From the NCBI RefSeq assembly GCF_020165195.1, contig NZ_JAIUHR010000013.1, positions 1-64,000 of the forward strand: 64,000 nucleotides of DNA. Direction: 5' to 3'. This document shows, in pieces, positions 1-8,212 of this stretch (the stretch's first letter is position 1; every line of letters begins with the position of its first letter). The stretch comes from Mesorhizobium sp. CA14. Lineage in GTDB: Bacteria; Pseudomonadota; Alphaproteobacteria; Rhizobiales; Rhizobiaceae. The notes under the pieces are model-generated. The model was given only the letters and a program-made list of their open reading frames with translations, had not been told where the DNA came from and made no database searches. Both the position numbers and the translations under genes were made by a program.

Positions 1-143
1 TGCCCACCCCGCCGCCGATCCCGGAGCCGAAGCCGGTGCGCGAGCCGGATCCGGACCGGCTGCCCGACGAGGAGCCTATCCCCAATCCCGACGAGAATGA
101 CGCGCCGCCCAAGCATTCCGCAACCAGGCGGCGCCGGCGTTGA
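1..143 (+). CDS. C-terminal end of a proline-rich protein (5' truncated)
   Basis: An open frame enters from the left edge (first full codon at position 3) and stops at 141-143. The 46 visible residues are rich in Pro, Glu and Asp (PEPKPVREPDPD) and end in a run of five arginines. No domain can be named from this tail. It may be a disordered C-terminus of an envelope or secreted protein, but that is a guess. It converges on the SIS-domain gene, with a strong hairpin between them. Confidence 0.5.
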   Translation, partial: PTPPPIPEPKPVREPDPDRLPDEEPIPNPDENDAPPKHSATRRRRR

Positions 144-152
144 CAGCCTTGC

Positions 153-177
153 GGGAGGCGCGCCGAACGCGCCTCCC
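153..177. terminator. Terminator-like hairpin between convergent genes
   Basis: A perfect 10-bp inverted repeat, GGGAGGCGCG (153-162) and CGCGCCTCCC (168-177), has a 5-nt loop. It sits between the stop of the first gene and the stop of the SIS-domain gene. No clear U-tract follows on either strand, so it may act with Rho or as a 3' stabiliser. Confidence 0.55.
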
Positions 178-188
178 ATGCGCTGCCA

Positions 189-980
189 TCATTCCCCGCG
201 CATGGTCGCCTGGAAGGTGGGCAGGTGCTTCTTCTGCGCCTCGATCATGCGCTCGCGGTAGACGCCGTAGATGACGTCGGTGTCGTGCAGCGTGACGCCC
301 GCAATCGTCGGCGAGGCGAAGACCGGCAGCTCGATGCCGCGCTTCGACAATTGCTCGGCGGTGCGCGCGAGCAATTCATGCGCCATGATCATCGCCAGCA
401 CCGTCGAGGAACCCGCCACCGGGCGGCTCCAGCCTTCGATCGGCACCACCGCGTCCTCGATCGGCGAGCAGGTGTCGATGACGAGGTCGGCCGCGTCCGC
501 CAACCGCTTGCCCGAGGAATGCGTGGCGGGCTTGTCGAGATTGTTCTTGCTGGTGACGGCGACCACGAAGATGCCGCGCTTCTTGGCATAGAGCGCGGTA
601 TCGATGCCCGACGAATTGCGGCCGCTATGGCCGAAGATGATGATGGAATCGCCCTCGTTCAGCGGCTGATGGTCCAAGAATTTCTCGGCATATTTCTCGG
701 TTCGCTCCAGCCACAAAAGCTCGCGCACGCCGCCGGCTCCGAGCACGTTGTGCCACATCACGCGCGGGTCGGTGAGCGGGTTGAAGCCGACGAAGCTACC
801 GTAGCGCGGGAACATCTCCTGCGCCGGCAGCACCGAATGGCCCGAGCCGTAGAGATGGACCAGCCCGCCATTTTGCAGCGTGTCGGCGAAGCGGCTCGCC
901 GCCTGGCCGAAGGCTTCTTCATTGGCCTTCGATGCCTGTTCGATGAGGGCGACGAGACGGGGGATGTAGAGATCGGACAC
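189..980 (-). CDS. SIS-domain sugar isomerase/deaminase-like protein (UPF0309 type)
   Basis: A protein of 263 aa with one SIS (sugar isomerase) domain. The phosphosugar-binding loops are visible as GSGHS (residues 45-49) and IFGHSGRNSSG (about 115-125). Family knowledge: SIS domains isomerise or deaminate phosphosugars, or sense them. The start is GTG at 980, chosen because AGGAG lies 7 nt upstream. It is the last gene of the operon, 22 nt after the GntR gene. After a ROK kinase and a PIG-L protein it would fit a late step on an amino-sugar phosphate, but the substrate is not shown by the sequence. Confidence 0.85.
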   Translation of the reverse strand: MSDLYIPRLVALIEQASKANEEAFGQAASRFADTLQNGGLVHLYGSGHSVLPAQEMFPRYGSFVGFNPLTDPRVMWHNVLGAGGVRELLWLERTEKYAEKFLDHQPLNEGDSIIIFGHSGRNSSGIDTALYAKKRGIFVVAVTSKNNLDKPATHSSGKRLADAADLVIDTCSPIEDAVVPIEGWSRPVAGSSTVLAMIMAHELLARTAEQLSKRGIELPVFASPTIAGVTLHDTDVIYGVYRERMIEAQKKHLPTFQATMRGE

Positions 981-1002
981 TTCGGTACTCCTGTTGATCG
1001 TG

Positions 1003-1770
1003 TCAGCTTCTGGTGTTCGGGAGGCGGCCGGCGCGCAGCGTCGAGCGTATCTCGTAGCGGTCGCCGCGCATGACGGAGACGGTGAATTCGAACGGGCTGC
1101 GCTCGTCGATGGTGATGCGCTCGACGACGAAGGCGGGACTGCCCGCGGGCAGGTCGAGCAACTCGGCGTCCGTCGCGCTGACGGCGCCGACGCGGTAGTT
1201 CTCGCGCGCCTCGACCGGCACGATGCCGTACTGGCGCTCCAGCGCCTCGTAGAGCGAGCCCTTGAGCAGGCCGGCGTCGAGGAAGCCCGGCACGCGCGCG
1301 GCGGCCAGTTGCGCCGTCTGGATGCCGATCGGCTCGTTGTTGCCCAGCCTCAACCGCCGGATCCGCACGATAGGATCGCCCTCCTCGATCTCCAGTGCGC
1401 CGGCCGCCGCCGCATTCGCCGTGGTCAGGCTGCAGTCGAGCAGGCGCGAGCCGGCGACCACGCCGATATTGCCCATCTCCTGGGTGAAGGAGGTGAGCTC
1501 TCGCGTGCCGGCGACCAGCGTCGCCGAGCGCACGAAAGTGCCCCTTCCGTGCTCGCGCCTGAGCAGACCGCTTTCCTCCAGATTGCGCAGCGCGTGGCGC
1601 AGCGTGATGCGGCTGACGCCGAACAAGGCGCAGAGCCGGTCCTCGGCCGGGATCTGGTCGCCGGTCGCCCACTCGCCGCTCTTGACGATGGCGCGGATCG
1701 CCTCCTCGACCTGGTACCAGAGCGGCTCAGGCCGCCTGCGGTCCGGCTGCTGAAAGCTCGCTTCGCTCAT
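1003..1770 (-). CDS. GntR-family transcriptional regulator with UTRA domain
   Basis: A protein of 255 aa: a winged helix-turn-helix at about residues 15-80 (LCALFGVSRITLRHALRNLE, then the wing LLRREHGRGTFV) followed by a UTRA ligand-binding domain. HutC-subfamily members of this build usually sense a phosphorylated sugar or amino-sugar intermediate. ATG at 1770 is preferred over an in-frame GTG at 1785, because GGAGG lies 8 nt upstream of the ATG and the ATG overlaps the ROK stop codon (ATGA, 1767-1770). It probably controls its own operon and perhaps the divergent importer; repeated ATAACG sites in the shared control region are possible targets. Confidence 0.9.
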   Translation of the reverse strand: MSEASFQQPDRRRPEPLWYQVEEAIRAIVKSGEWATGDQIPAEDRLCALFGVSRITLRHALRNLEESGLLRREHGRGTFVRSATLVAGTRELTSFTQEMGNIGVVAGSRLLDCSLTTANAAAAGALEIEEGDPIVRIRRLRLGNNEPIGIQTAQLAAARVPGFLDAGLLKGSLYEALERQYGIVPVEARENYRVGAVSATDAELLDLPAGSPAFVVERITIDERSPFEFTVSVMRGDRYEIRSTLRAGRLPNTRS

Positions 1771-2639
1771 CGGATCTGCCTCCACCCGCTTCCCGCCTGT
1801 CCGGCAAGCGCGGCACCGACCAGGCCGGCGCGAGAGCCGAATTTTCCAGGCCTAAGTTCGATGCCGCGCAGATGCGGCGGCAATTGACGCCGCAGCGCCG
1901 CAAGCAAAGGCGGCGCGATCACATCCAGCGCATCCGCCAGGCCGCCCGAGATCAGGACGACGCCTGGATCGAGCAATCCCACGGCGCCGGCGAGCGCCGT
2001 GCCGAGCTGGCGCGCTGGCACCTCGAGCAGGGTCTGCGCGGCAAGCTGGCCTGCCTTGGCGGCGGTGATCAGCTGACGGCTGTCAGCCAGTCCGATCTGT
2101 GCGGCGAGGGCGTCCAGCGCACGGCCGGAGGCGACACGTTCCAGCCAGCCGCTGCGATCCTCGCCGTGGTCCTTGATGTCGGCGCTGGCCCAGCCGAAGG
2201 AGCAGGCGCCGCCATGCGCGCCGGCAACAATGCGGCCATTGGCGAGCACCGCCGAACCGATGCCGGTGCCGATGGCAAGCAGGATCGCGTCGGAGACGCC
2301 CTCGGCCGCGCCTTGCGCCGCTTCCGCAAGCAACGCGATCTGCGCGTCATTGCCGACCGCCACGCGAAGGTCGGGAAACAGCGTCGCAATATCGATGCCG
2401 TCGAGCCAGGGCAGGTTCGGGATCCAGCGGCAGACCGACCCTTCGATAAGGCCCGGGACAGCAAGCCCGAGCGCTTCGGCCTCGCCCGCGGCCGCAAGCG
2501 CGCGGATACGCGTTTCGAACGCGTCGAGACTGCCCGGCGCCGGCTCGCGGACTTGCGGCGCAAGGGCGCCGATATCGCCCGTGTTGACGGCGGCGCGCAG
2601 ATTGGTGCCGCCGAGATCGATGGCAAGAACCCGTGTCAT
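1767..2639 (-). CDS. ROK-family sugar kinase, divergent active site
   Basis: A protein of 290 aa of the ROK fold. The N-terminal phosphate loop DLGGTNLRAA (8-17) and an NDAQ segment holding the presumed catalytic Asp are present. Two family hallmarks are changed: the usual sugar-binding E-x-G-H reads CSFGW, and the Cys-rich zinc site is replaced by DHGEDRSGWLE. The changes argue for an unusual sugar or a weakened kinase. Start and stop overlap the neighbouring genes by 4 nt each (2636-2639 and 1767-1770), so translation is coupled to the PIG-L and GntR genes. GlcNAc or glucosamine kinase is the usual guess for such a position, but it is unproven here. Confidence 0.82.
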   Translation of the reverse strand: MTRVLAIDLGGTNLRAAVNTGDIGALAPQVREPAPGSLDAFETRIRALAAAGEAEALGLAVPGLIEGSVCRWIPNLPWLDGIDIATLFPDLRVAVGNDAQIALLAEAAQGAAEGVSDAILLAIGTGIGSAVLANGRIVAGAHGGACSFGWASADIKDHGEDRSGWLERVASGRALDALAAQIGLADSRQLITAAKAGQLAAQTLLEVPARQLGTALAGAVGLLDPGVVLISGGLADALDVIAPPLLAALRRQLPPHLRGIELRPGKFGSRAGLVGAALAGQAGSGWRQIR

Positions 2640-3376
2640 GTCTCGCGGCTCCGGTCAGCGGGCGGCGCGAACAAGCCGCTACCGGCATTCCAGGAATGCG
2701 AGGCCGCCGCGAAGGCCTGCGCATGGCGCGTGCCGCGCAGGCAGCCGCGCAGCCGGTAGAGCGCGCTGTAATAGTCGACATAGGGAAAGCTGCTTAAGCC
2801 CCGCGCCAACTCATACTCCATCACGGCCTCGTGCCAGGCATCGAAGCCGGCGCTGACATCGATGAGATGCTCGGGGCGAAAACCCTCGTCATCCTCCCAG
2901 TTCTCGCCGAAGAGCAGGAGCTGCGGCGTATGCGCGGGACGGGCACGCTTCAGCGTCGGCAGCGCGGCAAAGAAGATGCCGGTCTGGCTGAGATGCGCCG
3001 CCGCGCGATGGTCCTTGTGCCAGCTGCCGTGCCAATGCGTGATGACGACCTCCGGCCGCACGTCGCGAATGACGTCGCAGACTTGCAGGGCGGTCGCGTT
3101 GTCGTTGGGCAGGAAGGCGTCGCGCAGCTTCATGTTGCGCATGTCGACACCCAGCCGCGCGGCGGCCTTTGCCGCCTCATCTTCCTTCTGCGCCGAATAG
3201 TGCTCCGGGATCAAGCAGGGATGGCCCTGCTCACCCATCGACAGATGCAGGAAGGTGACCTCGGCGCCGCCCTTGACAGCAGCCGCCGCAAGAGGCCCGG
3301 CAATGACCTCGGCATCGAAAGCATGCGCCCCGACGACCAGGATCGAGCGCGCGGCATAGACCTTGTCCTCGATCAT
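2636..3376 (-). CDS. PIG-L/LmbE-family hydrolase with altered catalytic motif
   Basis: A protein of 246 aa with the PIG-L deacetylase fold. Family enzymes remove N-acetyl groups from sugars with a Zn site made by HPDD and a downstream His. Here the first motif reads HAFDAE (H18, D21), so two metal ligands remain but the Asp that acts as general base (first D of HPDD) is Phe20. The second motif HKDH (120-123) is intact. ATG at 3376 overlaps the permease stop (ATGA) and has GGGGGAGG upstream; a longer open frame to 3487 runs through the permease gene and is not believed. It could be a deacetylase with altered chemistry, or a different hydrolase. Confidence 0.82.
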   Translation of the reverse strand: MIEDKVYAARSILVVGAHAFDAEVIAGPLAAAAVKGGAEVTFLHLSMGEQGHPCLIPEHYSAQKEDEAAKAAARLGVDMRNMKLRDAFLPNDNATALQVCDVIRDVRPEVVITHWHGSWHKDHRAAAHLSQTGIFFAALPTLKRARPAHTPQLLLFGENWEDDEGFRPEHLIDVSAGFDAWHEAVMEYELARGLSSFPYVDYYSALYRLRGCLRGTRHAQAFAAASHSWNAGSGLFAPPADRSRET

Positions 3377-4230
3377 TTCATGCCTCCCCCGGCGCCGACG
3401 CCCTCGCGAATCTGGCGCGCCAGCAAACAATACATGATCAGGATCGGCGCCATGGAGATCGCCAGTGACGCGAACACCAGGCCCCAATCGGTGCGGAATT
3501 GTCCGACGAACACGCTGATTGCCAGCGGCACGGTCTTGTAGCGGTCATCGAAGATGAAGATCAGCGGGAAGAAGAAATCATTCCACACCGCAATTGCCGT
3601 GAAGATGGCGACGATCGACACCGCCGGCTTCACCATCGGCAGGACGATCTGGAACAGGATCCGCGCCTCGCCGGCGCCGTCCATGCGCGCCGCCTCGTCG
3701 AGCTCGGAGGGCAGGACGCGCATGAAGTTGGCGAAAATGAAGACCGCGAAGGGGATGCGGATCGCCGAATAGACGAGGATCAGCCCGGTGAGCGAATCGA
3801 GCAGGCCGAGGCTGCGCATCAGCGTGAACAGCTCGACCGAAGCCAGCCGGATCGGCAGCATGATGCCGGACAGGAAAAGGCCGAGCATGATGCCGTTCCA
3901 GCCGAGCCTGTAGCGGCTGAGCGGATAGGCGGCCATCGCCGAGACGACGATGGTGAGGACCACGGCGCCGCCGGTGACGATCAGGCTGTTGATGAAATTG
4001 TGGCCGAGATCGGCGCGCGTCCAGGCGCGGACGAAATTGTCGAAGGCGAAGCTTTGCGGCAGGCCGAGCCGGTTGTCATAGATCTCCGCCGTCGTCTTGA
4101 AGCAGGAGACGACGAGGATATAGAGCGGCAAAAGCACCGCCGCCGTCCAGACGAGCAGGATGGTCCAGCCGGGCAATCTCGCCAGCCTCTGCGGGATGGC
4201 CAGTTGTTGCTGAAGAGACGGCGCGCTCAT
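3373..4230 (-). CDS. Carbohydrate ABC transporter permease, MalG type
   Basis: A protein of 285 aa with about six membrane helices. The cytoplasmic EAA loop reads ELDEAARMDGAGEARILFQIVLP, the coupling helix that docks on the ATPase. It forms a pair with the MalF-type permease just upstream, whose stop overlaps this start by 4 nt (4227-4230). The substrate is delivered by the binding protein at 5278-6549. No ATP-binding subunit is encoded nearby, so an ATPase from another locus must energise the importer. Confidence 0.93.
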   Translation of the reverse strand: MSAPSLQQQLAIPQRLARLPGWTILLVWTAAVLLPLYILVVSCFKTTAEIYDNRLGLPQSFAFDNFVRAWTRADLGHNFINSLIVTGGAVVLTIVVSAMAAYPLSRYRLGWNGIMLGLFLSGIMLPIRLASVELFTLMRSLGLLDSLTGLILVYSAIRIPFAVFIFANFMRVLPSELDEAARMDGAGEARILFQIVLPMVKPAVSIVAIFTAIAVWNDFFFPLIFIFDDRYKTVPLAISVFVGQFRTDWGLVFASLAISMAPILIMYCLLARQIREGVGAGGGMK

Positions 4231-5159
4231 AGCTCGACCGTCCGCTTGTCGAAGAAGCGCAGCATCAACAGCGTACCGATGCTGAGGATCAGGAACAGCA
4301 TCGTGCCGAGTGCCAGCGCCAGCCCGATATCGGTGATGCCGACGGCGCCTTCGGCGCCGAAGGCGAACCGATAGAAATAGGTCACCAGCGTGTCGGTCGA
4401 ATAGCTCGGATTGCCCTGCACGCCTTGCATCACATAGACGATGTCGAACTGGTTGAAGGTGTTGATGAAGGAGAGCGTCGTCAGCGTGCCGAGCGCCGGC
4501 ATCAGCAGCGGCAGCGCGACGGAGAACATCATGCGCGAATTGCCGGCGCCGTCGAGCTTAGCCGCCTCGAACACCTGCGGCGAGATTTGCCTCAAGCCCG
4601 CCGTATAGATCAGCACCGGCAGTCCCATCCAGTTCCAGGCATCGACGGCGATCAGCATGCCAAGCGCGGTGTGGCTGTTGCCGAGCACGGTAAGGCTGCC
4701 CTGGTGCAGGCCAAGCCCGTTCAGCGCCCACTCGACGATGCCGCCGGGCGCCAGGAGCAGCCGCCACAGCGCGCCGACGATGACGGGGCTGAGCACCGCG
4801 GGGAAGAAGAACACCGACTGGAAGAAGGCAGCGCCCCTGTTGCGCAGGAAAAGCAGCCAGGCGAACAGCAGGCCGAGCCCGTTCTGCAACGCCATGATGC
4901 CGAAGAACCAGGCGATGTTGTGCCAGAGCGCCCCGTAGAGTCGCGCGCCGCTCGGGAACACGAACAGACGCGAGAAGTTCGCGAGCCCGGCGAACTCCTG
5001 CATGCGCAGCCCCTTCCAGCTGAAAAAGCTGCCCCACAGTGACATGAGCAGCGGATAGAGCACGAACAGCCCATAGATGGCCAAAGCCGGCAGGATGAAC
5101 AGCACGGTCATGCGCTGCTGCGTGCGCTGGAGGCTGGTCGTGCGGCGGAGCTTGATCAT
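4227..5159 (-). CDS. Sugar ABC transporter permease, MalF type
   Basis: A protein of 310 aa: a basic N-terminus, then about six membrane helices, and an EAA loop near residue 200 (VFEAAKLDGAGNSRMMFSVALP). It is the first of two inner-membrane channel subunits of a sugar importer. It lies 118 bp after the binding-protein gene; that gap holds a palindromic repeat (5196-5246). Its stop overlaps the start of the MalG-type gene, which implies fixed subunit stoichiometry by coupled translation. Confidence 0.93.
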   Translation of the reverse strand: MIKLRRTTSLQRTQQRMTVLFILPALAIYGLFVLYPLLMSLWGSFFSWKGLRMQEFAGLANFSRLFVFPSGARLYGALWHNIAWFFGIMALQNGLGLLFAWLLFLRNRGAAFFQSVFFFPAVLSPVIVGALWRLLLAPGGIVEWALNGLGLHQGSLTVLGNSHTALGMLIAVDAWNWMGLPVLIYTAGLRQISPQVFEAAKLDGAGNSRMMFSVALPLLMPALGTLTTLSFINTFNQFDIVYVMQGVQGNPSYSTDTLVTYFYRFAFGAEGAVGITDIGLALALGTMLFLILSIGTLLMLRFFDKRTVEL

Positions 5160-5195
5160 ACGCTGCGTTCTATCGAGGAAGGGCCCCGGCCGACT

Positions 5196-5246
5196 GGGGC
5201 ATGATGCCGAAAAGTATGAAGCGGTTTTCGGACGACATCATGCCCC
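5196..5246. repeat. REP-like palindrome with GTATGAAGCGG loop
   Basis: An outer stem GGGGCATGATG/CATCATGCCCC (11 bp), an inner stem CCGAAAA/TTTTCGG (7 bp), an 11-nt loop GTATGAAGCGG and a 4-nt one-sided bulge ACGA. The same plan, with different arm sequences but nearly the same loop, recurs at 22156-22196 and, modified, at 13994-14060 and 35650-35717. Placed between binding-protein and permease genes, the RNA hairpin could protect the upstream message. Confidence 0.75.
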
Positions 5247-5277
5247 GTCTCTCTGACAATGCGGCCGGCGGCGCTCC

Positions 5278-6549
5278 TTACTGCTTGGGCTTGAACCAAG
5301 TGGCGACGGCGGCCTGCATGTCGGCCGCCAGCTTCTCCGGCGCGACATTGCCTTCGACCATGTCGATGATCTCGGACTGCAGCACCGACGACGCTGTCGG
5401 CGCCTGCCAGCGGAAGCCGACCAGCGTCAGATAGGGCGTCGAATTTTTCGCCATCTCCATCATCTTGGAAAGCACCGGATCTTTCACGGTGACGTCGGTG
5501 CGGGCCGGCGGCCAGCCGAGCTCATCGGCGAAGGCCTGGGCGAATTCGGCCGAGGCCGTGTAGTTCAGCACCTTGGTCGCCGCTTCCTTGTTCTGGCTTT
5601 CCGAGACGAGGCCATAGGAGCCATCCGAGAAGGCCGAGGTGTAGAGCTTGGTCGAGGCGTCGTCGGCGGGGAACGGGAAGATCGAGAATTTCAGCTTCGG
5701 GTTCTGCGATTTGAAGCTGCCATTCTCGAACGAGCCGCCGAAGAACATCGCCGCCTTGCCGCTGATGAACTGCTGCGTCGCGGTCGTGTAGTCGATGCCG
5801 GCAAAGCCGTCGGAATAATAGGGCTTCAGCTCGGCGAAGCGCTTCAGCGCCGCGACATAGCGCGGGTCCTCGAAGCTCGCCTTGCCGCTCATCATCTCGT
5901 CATAGAAGCCCGGGCCGTAGAGCGTCGGCCCGATGACGCCGACGCCGATCTCCAGCTCCCAGGCCGAGCCGTTGGCACCGCCATTGGCGATCGGCGTGAT
6001 GCCGGCCGCCTTAAGCTTCTCGCACGCGGCGACGAAGTCCTTGTAGGTCTTCGGGATTTCGATCCCTTGCGCGGCAAAGATCTCCTCATTGTAGAAGACG
6101 CCCATCATCGGCACCGAATAGGGCACGCCGTAGAGCTTGCCGTCGGCGCGGCCGCGCGCGCCGCCAAGGGCTGCGTCCGGCATGTTCTTCAGTTCCGCCA
6201 CGCTGTCGTCGAGCGCGTCGAGATAGCCGCCCTCGATGAAAGGCTGCAATTCGCCATAGGCCTTGAGCTGCGCGATATCGGGTCCGCGGCCGCCGCGCAG
6301 CGCCGTGCTCAGGCGGTTCTGGTAATCGGCGTCGGGCGTGAACTGGATGTCGATCTTGATATCGGGGTTCTTCTTCTCGAACGCCTCGAAGATGCGGTGC
6401 ATCGCGGCCTCGTCCTCGGTGCGCCAGCTCCATAGCGTCACCGTCGAATCGGCGCGGGCTGGCAGCGTCGAGATGATGCCGGCGCAGGCGGCGGCAAGGC
6501 CGCCGATCAGACCGAGCGCGGCGCGCCGGTTTATGGAAAGCATGCTCAT
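5278..6549 (-). CDS. Sugar-binding protein of ABC transporter (family 1)
   Basis: A protein of 423 aa with an N-terminal export signal (MSMLSINRRAALGLIGGLAA, cleavage probably near ARADS) and the two-lobe family 1 solute-binding fold. It would capture a sugar in the periplasm for the permease pair encoded downstream. ATG at 6549 is chosen because GGGAGA lies about 7 nt upstream; in-frame starts further up (to 6675) would add a non-hydrophobic leader. It is the first gene of the left-pointing operon that also holds PIG-L, ROK, GntR and SIS genes, so the ligand is plausibly an (amino)sugar or its glycoside. That ligand is inferred from context only. Confidence 0.92.
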   Translation of the reverse strand: MSMLSINRRAALGLIGGLAAACAGIISTLPARADSTVTLWSWRTEDEAAMHRIFEAFEKKNPDIKIDIQFTPDADYQNRLSTALRGGRGPDIAQLKAYGELQPFIEGGYLDALDDSVAELKNMPDAALGGARGRADGKLYGVPYSVPMMGVFYNEEIFAAQGIEIPKTYKDFVAACEKLKAAGITPIANGGANGSAWELEIGVGVIGPTLYGPGFYDEMMSGKASFEDPRYVAALKRFAELKPYYSDGFAGIDYTTATQQFISGKAAMFFGGSFENGSFKSQNPKLKFSIFPFPADDASTKLYTSAFSDGSYGLVSESQNKEAATKVLNYTASAEFAQAFADELGWPPARTDVTVKDPVLSKMMEMAKNSTPYLTLVGFRWQAPTASSVLQSEIIDMVEGNVAPEKLAADMQAAVATWFKPKQ

Positions 6550-6882
6550 TGCCAGTTCTCCCATTGTTTCGGTTTTGAGGTTCAGCGCGGCAGCGGCACG
6601 AAGGCGCTCGTCGGCACTCGTCTGCTTTTCCGCAAAGTCATTATAACGACATGATGCTGTCCGCAAGAGCCGCAAGGAGGTTGACGGCTACTGATCGATC
6701 GGAGATCGGCTAGGAAGCCGCATCTCATCTTGCTGATTTACTTACGTTATATGCCTGGATTGACATCATTGAGTTTTTCATCTGCAAACATGATCCGCAC
6801 GTCCATGTGCGAGAGGACTTGCGCCTTTGCTCAAACTTGTCATAACGTCAGCTGCTCTCATACGGTGAAGTGGAGGATGCCG
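6550..6882. promoter_or_regulatory. Divergent control region between two sugar importers
   Basis: These 333 bp without a gene separate two divergently transcribed binding-protein genes. They hold three copies of an ATAACG core: a near-perfect 14-bp palindrome GTCATTATAACGAC at 6637-6650 (one mismatch), CGTTATA at 6745-6751 (opposite orientation) and GTCATAACGTC at 6839-6849. The region is also AT-richer than its surroundings. Such repeated sites are candidate operators for the GntR/UTRA regulator at 1003-1770; the identity of the regulator is inferred. I could not fix promoter hexamers with confidence. Confidence 0.5.
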
Positions 6883-8175
6883 ATGTCGCTTGCTTGGATC
6901 TCGAAACTGGCTCTCGCCGCGGGCCTCGTTGCGCTGCCCGCGACCGGCTGGGCGCAATCGGTGAACATCTCCTATCTGACGCATTGGTCGCCGGACACGG
7001 TGGCCCTGCTCGAAACGGCGGCCAAGGATTTTTCCAAGGAGCACCCGGATGTCGCCATCTCCGTGCGCGCGGTTCCGTTCGGCGACCTCTTGACCACGCT
7101 GCGCTCGCAGGGCGGCTCCTCCGACGGTCCGACGATCGGCGGCATCTACGATCTGTGGCTGCCGGAACTGGCGCGGGACAAGCTCGTCGCCCCTGCTCCC
7201 GACGCGGTGGCAGCCGAGGTGAAAAGCGCCTGGCCGGCGGGCGTCGTCAGCGCCGCCTCGGTTGGCGGGACGCTCTACGGCATTCCGAACGAGATCGACG
7301 TCTACGCGCTCAACTACAACAAGGAACTGTTCAAGGAAGCGGGCATCGCCGCGCCTCCAAAAACCTGGGCCGAATTCAAGGATGCCGCCGCGAAGCTGAC
7401 CAATAAGGACAAGGGGCAACAGGGCTTCGGCATGATCAATTCATGGGCGGCGGGGGTGGTCCATCCTTTCGCCTCGCTGCTCGTCTCCAATGGTGGCAAC
7501 CTGGTCAAGGATGGCAAGCCGGCGCTGGACAGTCCCCAGGCCGGCGAAACCTTCGCGCTCTATGAAGACTTGATAAAATCCGGCGCGAGCAATCCGGCGA
7601 TGGCGACGGCAGACGCCAACACAACCGGTCCGTTCCTCGACAATTTCGTGTCCGGCAAGACCGGCATGATCATCATGGCCAACTGGTGGGAAAGCGCGCT
7701 CAAGACCGGCATGGGCGACAAGTTCGCCAACGTCGCCACAGCGCCGATCCCCGTCGGCCCGAGCGGCGACAAGCCGCATTCGATCTCCTATTCCTGGATG
7801 ACCGTCGTCAACGCCAAGGCTGGCGAAGCCGAGCAGAAGGCAGCCTGGGAGTTCCTCGCCTGGCTGAACAGCCCGAAGTCGGGCAAAAGCGGCGCCTCGG
7901 CCATGTCCGATATCCTGATGTCGATGGGCATCCTGCCGTCACGCAGTTCCGATATCGAGGCGCACAAGGACAAGCTTAGCTCCGAATTCCTGTCCGGCTA
8001 TGTCTCCGTGCTTGCCGATGCGCGCCCCTTCCCGGTCGTGCCCGGCGGCCAGGAATTCTCGGAATCGCTGCAGCAGACGCTCGAGGCGTTGCAGTATGGC
8101 CAGGTCTCGGCCAAGGATGCGCAGGCGAACGCGCAGGCCGACGCCACGTCGATCCTGGAGCGCGCGGCGAAATAG
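6883..8175 (+). CDS. Second sugar-binding protein of ABC transporter (family 1)
   Basis: A protein of 430 aa with a signal peptide (MSLAWISKLALAAGLVALPA, cleavage near GWAQS) and a family 1 solute-binding fold. ATG at 6883 is preferred over ATG at 6877 and upstream starts, because GGAGG ends 6 nt before it. It leads a right-pointing transporter operon (binding protein plus two permeases) that shares a control region with the left-pointing sugar operon. A short CGGG/CCCG hairpin follows the stop (8177-8190), as often seen after binding-protein genes that need more mRNA than the permeases. The ligand is unknown. Confidence 0.92.
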   Translation: MSLAWISKLALAAGLVALPATGWAQSVNISYLTHWSPDTVALLETAAKDFSKEHPDVAISVRAVPFGDLLTTLRSQGGSSDGPTIGGIYDLWLPELARDKLVAPAPDAVAAEVKSAWPAGVVSAASVGGTLYGIPNEIDVYALNYNKELFKEAGIAAPPKTWAEFKDAAAKLTNKDKGQQGFGMINSWAAGVVHPFASLLVSNGGNLVKDGKPALDSPQAGETFALYEDLIKSGASNPAMATADANTTGPFLDNFVSGKTGMIIMANWWESALKTGMGDKFANVATAPIPVGPSGDKPHSISYSWMTVVNAKAGEAEQKAAWEFLAWLNSPKSGKSGASAMSDILMSMGILPSRSSDIEAHKDKLSSEFLSGYVSVLADARPFPVVPGGQEFSESLQQTLEALQYGQVSAKDAQANAQADATSILERAAK

Positions 8176-8212
8176 AGTCGGGTTTCAGCCCGGCATGTTT
8201 TGGGTCCGATGA

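Noticed and set aside
2831..4374. Plus-strand frames opposite the PIG-L and permease genes
   Set aside because: Charged, low-complexity translations typical of antisense frames in high-GC DNA.
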